Source: Atrichornis clamosus (lineage: Eukaryota > Chordata > Aves > Passeriformes > Menuridae). Taken from it: a stretch of 64,000 nucleotides of DNA. The position numbers and the translations under genes were made by a program. Numbering within the stretch: the stretch's first letter is position 1; each line of letters opens with the position of its first letter. Below are positions 13,101-25,100 of the stretch, piece by piece. The stretch covers positions 56,962 through 120,961 of the forward strand of contig WBMZ01012675.1 in the NCBI GenBank assembly GCA_013400975.1, read 5' to 3'. The notes beneath the pieces are model-generated. The model ran no database searches and was not told where the DNA came from. It saw nothing but the letters and a program-made list of their open reading frames with translations.

Positions 13101-16100
13101 TGATATATTCAGGATGTATGAATTGATATTACTCTCTGATTCTTGCCTTTCATATTTCTTGATCTTAATGTTATCTCTGCAAAGCATGCTTGTACTTTAG
13201 TGTAGCTATTACATGTTAATTTTTATGTAGCAGAGTAATACTTGTATAACGTAGCAGCACAAAATGTATTTTGGAGTCAAGTGCTGTTCTATTACGAGCA
13301 AAGATTCAATAATGGTGTATAGCTGAGTCCAAAGCAGCTTTCTTAGGGCTACTGCTGCTGGTAAATGTTGCCTTAGAACTTTTGATCAGTGTTAAAAAAA
13401 GAACCATGTTAATGGGCTTTATCTAGGCTCCAACATTACAGGGGGGAAAAAGGCCTTGTTTGGATGATAATTTTGTTTTTATTTTAAGGAGTGTACCATT
13501 TCCCTCGAACCCCTTTATCATGAAAGCATTTCTCCTCAAGCTGCTTCTTGGAATAAGGATTTTGAAATTACACTTGTGCTTCAGTTCAGTGCACTAAGAA
13601 CAAGCTTTAGGTTTTTATATTATTTTTAAGTTACTTTTTAATATAAATGTTTCTCACAACTTTTTTCTGCTCAAAGAAGGGCTGTAGTTTTGTGGAGGTG
13701 AACAATTACCTTAACAAAATTTTATCAGGTCTTAGGATTTCTCACCATAATAGAACACAGTGACTAAAAAACGTGACTCAAAGTGAGTCTTTATCTTGTT
13801 TTGAATTTTCCTGGTGTTTTCAGTATTGCATGCTATGTTGTCCTCTCTCTGGGTAGTCAGCCTTCCCTCTCCTTTTCTCTCCTGGCTCAAGGATACAGTG
13901 AAACTTGACTTGTAAAATTTTGTGTTTAGCTTGCTGTGTGTGTCTAACAGAGTTGGAGATAGAATAGGATTTGGATGTGATAACTTGTATGCTACCTGAT
14001 TTCAACAAGGTGTTATTTAAATAAGTGCCCTCTAAAAGTATGCAAGAAAGGGAAGGTGTCTTTACCAATAAACGTTACTGTTTATGGTCTGCTGTTGGAG
14101 ACTGAGATGATGATTCTAGGGCTGCAGCTCTTTTTCTGCACTGATTTTTGAGGAGCAAATTTTGGAGGTGGGCAAGGAGAGGGTGAATGTGAAGTTTAAA
14201 CAGATTGCAGGACATCTTCAGTTTAAATAGGTAGGAAATTGTAAAGCAGAATTATGTGAAAATTGTAAAAATGTATTTGAAACAGTTGAATCCTTTTAAG
14301 TGCTGAGGTTAAGATGTTACTTTTCTACAGTGTAAGTTATAAAGTGCTTTGAAGTGAAATACATTAGGATGTATTTAAGTTGTTTTATTAGTTGAAGAAA
14401 AACAAGGAGTATAAATTCTACATTTTATATATCAGACACTTAATTCCTGGATGGGCTGGGGATAATAATGTATTGCTGTGGAAGCTTTTCAGACTCAAGA
14501 GTGAATAGAGGTCCAGCTATATGGAGCTTGCTTGCAGGATCCAGGATTTTGTTTTAAGGCTCTCAGTACACTAGAGCATAACCTTGCATTAAGGTAAAGC
14601 AAGGTAGTGTTGGTACAGAAACAGTGATCAGATCCCTGCCAGGGTGAATAGCAGGGACTTGCTCAGCTCCTGTTATCCTACGAGAAGTGGAGAGGCAATT
14701 GGACCGCATATGTCCTAAAGATACTATGCAGTGCGTATATAAAATAATAGAACAGCTACAAACGTTACAAATGCAGAAGTGTCAAAAAGATGAGGGAAGA
14801 GAACAGTTTATGAAGCCGCGTCCCGTTCCCTGCGAGCAGTATAATTCCTTTTGTATGAAATAGCAATTGTCATTTTCCGTCGCGCGTAAATTGGGAGCAG
14901 GGCTGCATCTGTGGCAGTGAGGTGGCACTTCCGCGCAGCTGACGGGAGGTGGCATTGTACCATTAACGGATGCTGCTGCCGCTGAGTCACTTCACTTCTC
15001 CTCGGAGCTGGAGACGGAAGGTGCCGTTCGTTTGTGGTGGTCTGCACGTCAAGAATTTACTCGCAAGCTCAGAGTCATGGCGCGTTACAGTGCTGTTGAT
15101 TCTCTTGGTATGGCTGGGTGACTCTTTGCTGCTATACAGTTCTACTCAGTTTAAAAAAAAAAAAGTTCATGCTGAATGAACTACAGCACCAACAAAGCTG
15201 TCTGCAGATGCTTAAAAGTAGTGCCTGTGCCATGCTTTGATTAATGGCCAAACTAAATCTTTGCTGTTCACCTATGATAAGTCAAATGTTGTTTCTCTAA
15301 TTGGCAAGGGAAATGTTGGATTGTAAATCCTACCCTATAAACTCAACACCACTTCAAGTAAAACTGTGGGGGTTTTGGCCAAGAATAACCTATTTGCTTT
15401 TAAAGAAGAAATTAAGCACTTTTAAATGAGAATTTCTGCTGTGTTAATACGGCTGAGGTGACTAGTGTAAGGTTTATGTGTTTTTTTCCTTTTAACTTTC
15501 CTCCTGTTTATAGTAATTTTGTTTTCTGAAGGTTTTAAAGTGTGCTAAGCAGCTGATGTCTGAATACAAAGTTATTAGCAGATCAGATGAGAATGATTCA
15601 CTTCTGTTTAAACAGCCCTTTGCTCTTCGTGCCCCCTGAGAACTCTTATCACATATTTGTCCAAAAAATCCCCACAAAAACTAACAAAAAATCCCTTGCA
15701 TTATCCACCTGCCTGGTGGCTGATAGTATCAGCAATGTATCTCTTTATCTCTTGGTTAATGTGCCTTGGTATTCTGAAGGGGGGAAAATTCCAGTAACAG
15801 ATTCAATTTACATGGACAGAAACTTGAGCAAATGCCAGCCTAGCAGGGGGGCCATTATTCTGCTCTATAAATAAGTTTAAAAAAGAAACACACACACACA
15901 AACCTGTGAATCAACATGTTTTGGTCTAATTGAGGGAAAAGCAAGATAGATGAATTTTGAAATGCAAATTATCACCTTCTGTTATTTTAAGTATTGGTTT
16001 TGCCAACATTGTTATCTGAAATATAAAGAGTTGTTAACTTTTAAATACAGTAATAATTGTATTCTGTTCTTGACAGTCACAATTTAAAAAATCAAATTGG

Positions 16101-19100
16101 TAACTTTTTAAAAAAAAACCCCCTTATAATGTGCTTAATACCTGTGAGAAAGACAAAATTGTCTACAGCTATAGCCTAGTCAAGACTGTCTTCAGCTAAA
16201 ACAGACTTAAGTTGAAGATTTTTTCATAAAGAGAAGTCTTTAAAGAGTACTTTTTCTGTCTAACCTGTGAAGTGTCATGTTGTAGAAGCGGCTTGCTGGT
16301 CTGACATCTTGTGTAAATATGATGTGTGAATGAGATGTTTTATTTACACTCCCCGAGTTCTTGTTCCAGCAGCAGGGATGTGTTCTGTTACTACCCTGTA
16401 GTGTTTTTGGAGGACGAGGTTTCAGAACTGAGCTGTCTTTAGAGTCTCTTTTCTTTCTTGTTTAAATAACAAGTTTTCACCAGACTGTGTTTACTAAAAA
16501 CTGGAGATTTGCTGCTTGAGATCCTAAAGCCAGAGAGAGCTTAGCTTCATAGAAAATGTAAGTAGGAAACTGGCCATCAGTAATGCATCGTATTATTCTG
16601 ATGCTTTCATAAGCTGTGTGCTATAATCAAGCCTTATTTACACAAACTAGCCTTCACAGAAGCCTACACATAAATATATGGTAAATTTGGTTTTATGTAA
16701 CCTGCTGTTACTGGTACACAGTGCAAAACCTAAGCAAAATGAAGGCTTTTTGTACAACGGATTCTGTTTCACAAAAAGACAAAAATGTTTCAGTGTGCAA
16801 CCTGATTTTCATACTCTCAAATGAAGATGTCACTTCTGCTCTTAAACAATTGAAAATATGGATTCAAAGTGCAGCTGATAACCTAAAATACATGCATGAA
16901 AATAAAAATTGCTAGCTGACATTATTAACCTGCTTGCTATAATTTTTATTTACTGAATAAGGAAAAAAATTATTTGCCTGTGTTTACCAAATAGACATTT
17001 GATGCTGGAAAACCTGCATGTTGTTTGTGTGATTTTCAGTAAGAGTTTGCAGGCACTCATTAAATCTGCTGTTCTGTATTATAGTAATTTAATTTGAGTA
17101 GATTGTTCAAGAAGCAAAATAACTGTGGTAGATTAAAGTGCCATTGACCCTGAGAGGTGTCGAGGGGTGGGCTGGTCTTCTGGTTATACTGTAAGACTGG
17201 ACTTCCTGCTTTTTTCTCTCTGACTGTCCTAGGTTTTTGTGTGACATTAATGTCTCAGGATAATTCTAAAAACAAAAGAAAAAAGCCCCCTGAACAGGTG
17301 AAGGAGCTTGGGACATCAAAACCAGAAGGATGGGCTAGCTTGACTTGCAAAGCCCTGGGAACAGGAAACAGGATTAAACATTAACATGAAAAATACATGG
17401 TTGGTGTGAATAAGATCTGGAGGTGCAGAAAAAATACTGATTATTGTGAGGCTGAGGGTAACAGTTCTACAACAAACATTTGGAGTGGGACAGCTCTCCA
17501 AAGACACCTGAGTGTCCCCCACAAAACGTTGACAACTGACTGCTCCCAGAATAGCAAAATGGCATGAACTTGGAGTAGGTAATGGAAAGCACAGGGTTGG
17601 GGGGAGAATCAAGTATTTTCTGAAAAGAATCTGATCTGATTTGCACTCAGGCTTGTTGTAAACACACTACATGTTTCAGATGAAGTACATGATCTTGTGT
17701 TTTTGATTAAGACTCTGTAACTAGAATAAGCAGAAGATATACCCAGGTTGTTGATTTTTAAAAATACGGTGTTTTAGTCTGGGCGATGTAAAAGTCAGTT
17801 GTTAACTCCAGAAGAAACTGTACGTTACCTGTGTTTATTTACGTGTATTATTATTATTACTACAGATGGGACTAAACTTGAAGATAACATAGAAGATATC
17901 TTGTGAAAATAAATTGAGCTAGCTACAGGGTTAATTAATGTTTGCTTTATTTTGATAACAGAACAGTAATAAGTTTCTTTGTCTCTGTTATCACATGATT
18001 ATTTTAGGGGAAGTTTTGATTCCATCTTGGGCAGCTAAAAGAAAAAAAGAGCACAGTTCCCTCTATTATTTTTTCTTTCTTTTTTTCCAAAGAGGAACAG
18101 AGAGGCTCATATGTTTTTTAATACGATGAAACTTCCTATTTTCATACTCCATTTGATCTTAGCAGATGTTCATTGGACTTGCCTCACTACTTCATTGTTT
18201 AAAGACCATGATTAACTTCTTATACTTAAGTATAGATGGTTCAGTACTGTGTTTTATAAATTGCTAAAGCATTTTAGGCAAAGCATTATGGCCAGATTGC
18301 TTGTGTGATGTTTTATTTAGTGACTGTATCTTATGATATCTTGGCTGACTGAGTCTGCTGAGAGTAAATTAGCTTGGAGTCATTTTATTTTATTTTCTGC
18401 AAATGCTTCTTTACATATATAGATATCAAAATATGATAAAATAGTAATCTTTTAAAATTAAATGAGTGTAAGGTAAATAGAATTTCCAAAGTGTCTCTAA
18501 TGGTTTTTCATGCTATATTTATTTTAATGGCCACAGAAGGGGAAAACATTGTGTTTGTTTTCAGGATGTTGAACAAGTCCAATTCCTCGTGAACAATCAG
18601 ACATCTGATGGTAGTTCACATGAGTCTCCTTCTTTTCTTACCAGTGCAGAAATGATACTTGAAAGTATACTGGTTTTGCTTGTAGTGTGGGGTAAGAGAA
18701 AGGGCCTCCTCAGATTTTGAAATTCTTGTCAATACACCCTTCTTAATTCCAAGAAACCACCTCAGTGCAAAGCCTTTCCTGACTCCTAGGTGTCTGGGGA
18801 AGCAGTACATCCACCTAGAGCCAGTTTTCCTGCGAGCTGACTTCAGGTGCTTTTTTTTTTTTTTTGATATTACAGTTCTTTGTACAAAATTTTTGATTAA
18901 GTTTTTGTTCTTGGTGATTCACAAGCCATCTGGGCTGAGTTGCACAGTGAATGTCTAAGTTCTCCTTTAAGCCTGGCTTCTTCCATGTTAACTAGTGTTT
19001 GTGTGTGCTGGTCGTGAGGCATTATTGTCAGCCCTGGAGGAAACTGTTTTTGGAAGAATATGTGGCAGGTGTGGTAGTAAAAACCTTTGAAATCCTTCAG

Positions 19101-22100
19101 CATGAAGGGTGTATTTCAACTTAAGGTGCTGAGAAATGAGAAAATGAGCTTTGGTTTACCATCAATAACTTTATTGAGGGTGTGTGTTCAGGAGAGGTGA
19201 AGTTGTGCTGTTTACTTCAGAACTGGCACTTCTGTTTAAAATACAGAGCGTTGCCAGCTATGTATCCCTTATCAGGAAGTAAGGTATTGCTGTGTATAAT
19301 GCAAATATTGAGATAAGTATGGAAACCATAAAAAAAGGGCCTTTCAGTTGAGACCAGCTGCTCTGGAAGGAGGACAGTGCAGGGTAGTGAAGGTGTTTAC
19401 CTGTACCATCTGTCTCTGTCTAACCTGATAGCATTTTACAGATCTCCTTCCCTTCAGTTATCCCAGTGGCTGCTGTTGGAATTGCTTTTGTGCAGGAATT
19501 TAGCATTGCTGTTGACTTGTGCTACTTGGTGCTGGATGTCATGGCCATGCATCGGGAAGAGAGAAAGAGGAAATCTCTCCCTTTAATGAAATTGCAGTAA
19601 AGTTGGAAGAGCTATTGACTTTTTTTAACCCTACTTTATTATTTCTCTGATTTTCTATTTGAGGATGATATGAATGTTTTTTTCTGCCAATGTTCTGCTA
19701 GTTCTAGAAGCACCAACACCGTGTACATGTGTGCATGTTTATTTTTGTACAAATCCGGATAAGGTCCTTGATTTCAAGGTTCATGAAGGAAAGATTTGGC
19801 ACAAATGTCCCCACGTTATTTACTTAAGCTTATGTGTCGCTACCATTTATTGTCTAAATTACTTTGCTGATGGATTGAGATGAAAATGTTTTCTTAGTGA
19901 AGGCAGATATTGTAGTTCAGATTTATTGCAATATTAAAGCTTTAAAAAAAGCATATGCCCTGTGTGGTATATTACATTAGCCAGCTACTCTGTGTTCCTC
20001 AAAAGCACTTCATAATCTACAGTTTCTAAATTTTCCCATGATGTTTAGTCAAGATAAAATGCAGTAATATTGATGTGGTATCCTGAGCTTATTATGATCA
20101 GTGTATTGCATCAGAAGTCATGTGACATGTTTGAAGTAAGGAAATGTAAACAACACATGTTTATTTGTAGTATACACAATGGTTTGGGTTTTTTTAAAGG
20201 AAAGCGTTTATTTTATCCTGAAATAAGGAAACTTTGAAACCTAGGGAAAGCAGCAGGAAAGCAGACATGGCATAATAGGAAAAAAGTTGACCTAAAATGT
20301 AGTTTTTGTAGAAACAGAATACTCAGGTGTTGCTGTCAGCTGAGTTTTCCATTTTCTGTTCTGTGTTGGTTCAGATGACTTGTTGTGATGAACAGTGTGT
20401 GGTTCTGTGAAAGGAGGCAGTGTAACTTTGGTTCTTCAGAGAACTGGCTCAGCATCTGTGATTGCTAAATTAAAAGGAAATAATGTCAAAACTGAGAACC
20501 TTTTTTTTTTGGTAGAATTTCCTTTCACTGTACTCTGAATTATGATATTTTTCACATTTAGATTACGTTGGCGTCGTATTTTTCGGCTGTAACTCATGAG
20601 GCCCATCCCCACTGAATGTATTGGGGAAGAATGGATTTTCTCCTTTTGTGGCATTATGCTAAAATTTAAAATGTGTCAATATGGGATAGTTAATGGTAGT
20701 ATAGGAACGGAGAATGTAGTATCTTACTAATTCTTGGCTTTACTGTCCTTATTCTGAAATAAGTGTGTAATTTAATTTAAAAGTAAAAATCTTCACTTGT
20801 TGGGAAGAAAGTTCCCTTGGTCTGAGAAGGCATTTCCATTTAGTAGGTTTCACTGAGAAAGGCTATGAAAACCTTTTCATAAGCTGGTTCATGTGGAAAG
20901 GCCCAACTCTGGGGTTTTTTTTGTTTTTCTTTTTTTAAAGGACAGTTACCCAGAAGATCTGCCTTGCTGAAGGGCTTTAAAATTAAATTGCAAGAATGAA
21001 TTTTGATTTTTGCATAAATTCTCTCAATTTACGGTAATTTCAGCTTCATCTGGATGTTTGCTTGGCACGTTAAAATATCTTTTAAATGTGTGTAGTTAGG
21101 CTGATACAGTTCCTCATGTGGTTGCTGTTACATCTTTGTAAAAGTATCTTTATGCTGATAGGAGTACTAATCTGTAAGGAGTGGAATAAATTCTGATGTG
21201 TGGCACCCTTATAGTGATGTATTGGTCACTCAAAGGCCATTAAGTGTAGTAAACTTTTCAATGTGAGGAATGTCCTTCCCAAAGAAACAATGTCTGAGCC
21301 ATCCCTCCTTGTTGCTCTTGCACCGGCAACCTCAGCTCAGTTCTATAAGGTGCTGAGCATCTTCCAGCTTGTGTAGTAGCTGCCTGAGGGGGCAGCCCTC
21401 TACACACCCCTGAGCGCAGCCTGTGTGTGCTTCCCTGCACCTGGGAAGCTCTGGGCTAACGCCTTCCTCTCCCTGACCCTGGAGTGTGACTCGTGTAGCT
21501 CTCCTTGGCCACGCTCACGCTGAGCTCCATAAAATGATGAGCAAGATCTTTCCGCGCGTGCTGCGCTGCTTTTCGCAGCAGCAACAGCTATGTGACTGCA
21601 TGCTAGTTGTTGTCCTCTGCTGGGGAGCTGGTGTGGCTTTTGCCACCAAAGCTATTTTAGTGCAGCTTCTGCAGTTTTTTGACAGTCAAAATGAAGATTT
21701 CATCTTCATTGCAATCTGTTTTTCTGCCTGTTTTAGAGCAGACAGCGTGGTGTGTTTGTATTTAATAATTTCTGTAGTTTAAAGCCCGAGTCAGTGAAGG
21801 CCAGGTTTTCTGCATGCATCATGCTGCTGGATACGTGTATGTGCATGGCAAGGGACTGTCACTCCCATCTCCCCTCTCCACTGTCCCTTGTGCATGTGCA
21901 GCAACAGCAGTGTTGGGTGCTTGCTGGATGGAAGGGAAAACAGCTTTTCATATCAATGGACAAGTACTGGCTGTGGTTATGCTGTGTCAGGTAGATTTAA
22001 TATGTCGTGAAAAGCCCTTCATGATGATCCCAGTAGAAGGTGTGGGTTAGCCATGAGACAAATCCTGCACTCTAAGACGAAATTAAGGCATGCAGTAGAT

Positions 22101-25100
22101 TATTACAACCTCCCTTGTGCTGCTTTTATGGGTGCTTCATGCCACTCTGGTCAGTCCAGCTCTTCTAACCAGGGTAGATTCTCTAAATATGTTTTTCTTT
22201 ACTGTCTGTCGCTGTCCTGTTTTGTCCAGTACAGAAGAATCATATCTGTAGTGCCTACAAGTCTTGAAAGTGCCTATGTATGCATGGAAAAGGCAAATTA
22301 TGCATGAAATGTATAGTGTTGCTGTGTTTGAACAATGCAATCTGTAGGTGGCTAAAGGGCTAACTAAATTGCAGGCATAATGAAAGCTCTGTGGTATTTA
22401 GTATATGTTCTGTCAGCATTAAACAGTCACCTTGTAAATATATGTTAATTTTGAAGGTGTAACTGACCTTTTTAATATTAATTGAAATGTCTCATGTTTA
22501 GAGGTTGGTGCTATCCTAGAAGAGACAGAAGCCTGTGACTGGTGGAGCCTGGGTGCCATTCTTTTTGAACTCCTCACTGGGAAGGTAGGCTTGGGGACAA
22601 GTTGCTCAGTAAAACTTCTTGGCCAGTAGTTTCTCACAAGTGGTGTGCCCAGTTGTGATTCCCTTGATTGTCTTTCTCAGATGTGCTTTGCTAAGCTGAG
22701 AACTCTCAATTTGCTTAATCTGCATGGGACCAGAGAAACAAAATGTGTTCAGCCTTCAGTAAAACAACTTGATAAAGCCATACCAAACTAAGGACTGAAA
22801 AAAAATAACCAAAACCTGCTGCCCTCTCAACCACAGTGAAATCCAAGTTCTCTAACATTGTCTGTACATTTTGCTCTAATAGTTTCAGTAGAATTTCCTG
22901 GGACTCTGTAGAAGCCATATGTTGCTATTACACATTAATTCACTATTTTGAGACAAAAAGTGCTTAGCCAAATCAAACTGGTGATTGGTTGACTGTTCTG
23001 CATGAAGAAAGCAAGGTCTGCCAAATTCCCAGGCTCTTCAAGTTTCAGCAATAGACTAAGCTTTAAGATATAAATATTCTAAAGCTGTATTTCAGGAAGG
23101 AGAGCAGCACCTGTAGACATTGCTCCCAGAATCAGTACTTCATATGGGAAGTACTGAAATTTAAGTTGTATGTGTTAATTTGCATGGATACTAGGAGATA
23201 ATCCAACACTGCAGTTTTAAAATTAATAAATGCTTATGCCTGCTTTGATTTTTTTTTTGTTGTTTTTTTTGTACTTCTTTTCCTTGTCTTCTCCAGTCTC
23301 TGGTTGAGTGCCATCCATCAGGAATAAACACTCACACTTCTTTGAGTATACCAGACCATGTCTCGAAGGAGGCCAGATCACTGATTCAGCAGGTAGGTGA
23401 GGGCAACATTTGTTTTCTCTGTGTACGTTTGGATGGGACAAATACTTGTCTATGCAATTTGTTCTGATGAAGTAAATGTAAAAACAGAAGGCTGCTGATA
23501 GGAAGGTGGATGGCTCTTTTGCCAGCACTGATGAGTTTTACACAGTTGTCTTGTTGTATCTGGAAACTTTGACTTCTGCTGCCAAGTGTGTTTGTAGAAA
23601 ACTGGAGTGCTTTGCCATTTCTTCAAAGAACAAGTATGGCAAATGCTTTGGAAACACCTGCTGGTGATGCATGAACATTTTAGGAATTCTGCCCTAAATG
23701 ATCATGGAAACAGTTGTAATGAATTAAACTAAAAAATGCTGATGCCAGTTCAGCAAGATAGCTCAAAGTACTATGAAACCTGTAACACATTGATTAGAAC
23801 TTAAGACCTTGCTGTGGTTGAAAATCTGTAACTTTCCTCCAGGAAACCTTCTAGTTGCCATTTGTTAAGAAAGTACTTTAAACGGTGAATCCAATGACTT
23901 TTGCAGTCAGAAGATAAGTGGTAGGTTGGACAAAAGACAAAACTGTAAAATATAGACAAACTTCCAGACTGATACACCATTTCAAACTAATGGGAATAAT
24001 ATTGTCTGATGGTTTTAGTTTCCTCATAGCTTTAGGTAGTGATGACTGAACTTGTAGTACAGGGTCTTGAAATTCAAGTAATGCAATCTTCCTTGTAGTT
24101 AATTTTGACATAACTCTGCAAGTGGTGCCTGGATCTGACCTGTTCTACTTGAGAAGTATAATTGATGTGTGCGAACTGTGCTGTTCAGCTTTGAAGAGTA
24201 TCTTGCTAGTGAATGCATGAAAATGGCATCACTTACGTGTAGTTTTGAACAGAGCAGAGTGGAAAAAGTAGTTCTTGAAGAAAATGAAGGAAACAGATTT
24301 TGAAAATTCAGTGAGTGAAAAGACTCAGTGACTGATTTCTGTGCTGTTACTGTGAAATGATTAGTGGCAGTGGAACTATATGTTTGGACACGACCTATTT
24401 TGACTGGCTGACATGAAGTCACTGAAGATGCAAGTACGTGTCTGTGTTTCTGGCAAAGGTAGAAAGGGAAATGACTGAGGAAAAATCCCATTTTTACATA
24501 ATCTGCATTTATGTAGCTAGATGGTAGCAAAGTGTTACCCTCGCCCACAGGTGCTATAGGACAAAAATGGCTGAGGGAAAGCAAAGCTACACTTAATGAA
24601 CAGAATTCCTCCCGTTAAGACTAGAAGACAAATGAAGTTGTCCAGTCCATACATCCCTACCGGTGTAGGATTGTTTTTTGTTGCAGACTAATGCATTGTC
24701 TATTTTCATACATGCCAAAGAATGTCTCTTTTGCCACTTGTGGTTTAAGTGGCAAATCTATTTCTACCACTCACAGCTGTGTTACAAGGCCATGTCTGCT
24801 CAGAGAACAGTCTCCCCAGTGCCTGGTAGGTCAAGCTCTCTAGTGTGGGGTGGTGACTTGTCTGGTGGAGGTTCAGCTAGATGAAGCAGTAAATTACATT
24901 TTTGTTGTGTGACTATCCAAGGAAGCTGCCATTCATTGTTGAGGAAGCCTTGTCAGGAAAAGGAAGAGAGCTCTCTTGGCATGGATAGCAATTTGTCATT
25001 GCGACTTTCCTTCCCTCCACCGCCAAGGGTAAAAAAGGTCAAAACATCACAGAATAACTCTCTGGGATCAATGTTCAGCTATACAGAAAATTGTGTCAGG

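Larger units (their letters stand above)
11435..22501 (+). other. RPS6KC1: RPS6KC1 intron, 11.1 kb
   Basis: The intron is bounded by GTTAGA at 11435 and TTTAG ending at 22501. It is mostly AT-rich unique sequence. Two parts stand out: a motif-rich stretch at about 12600-12900 and a CpG-rich block with a TATA-like box at 14736-15075. Simple tracts include (CA)n near 15889-15900 and T runs near 18853 and 20501. No coding exon, RNA gene or intact mobile element was recognised. Confidence 0.75.

Noticed and set aside
15889..15902. Short CA repeat
   Set aside because: Only about six units; no reason to attach function.
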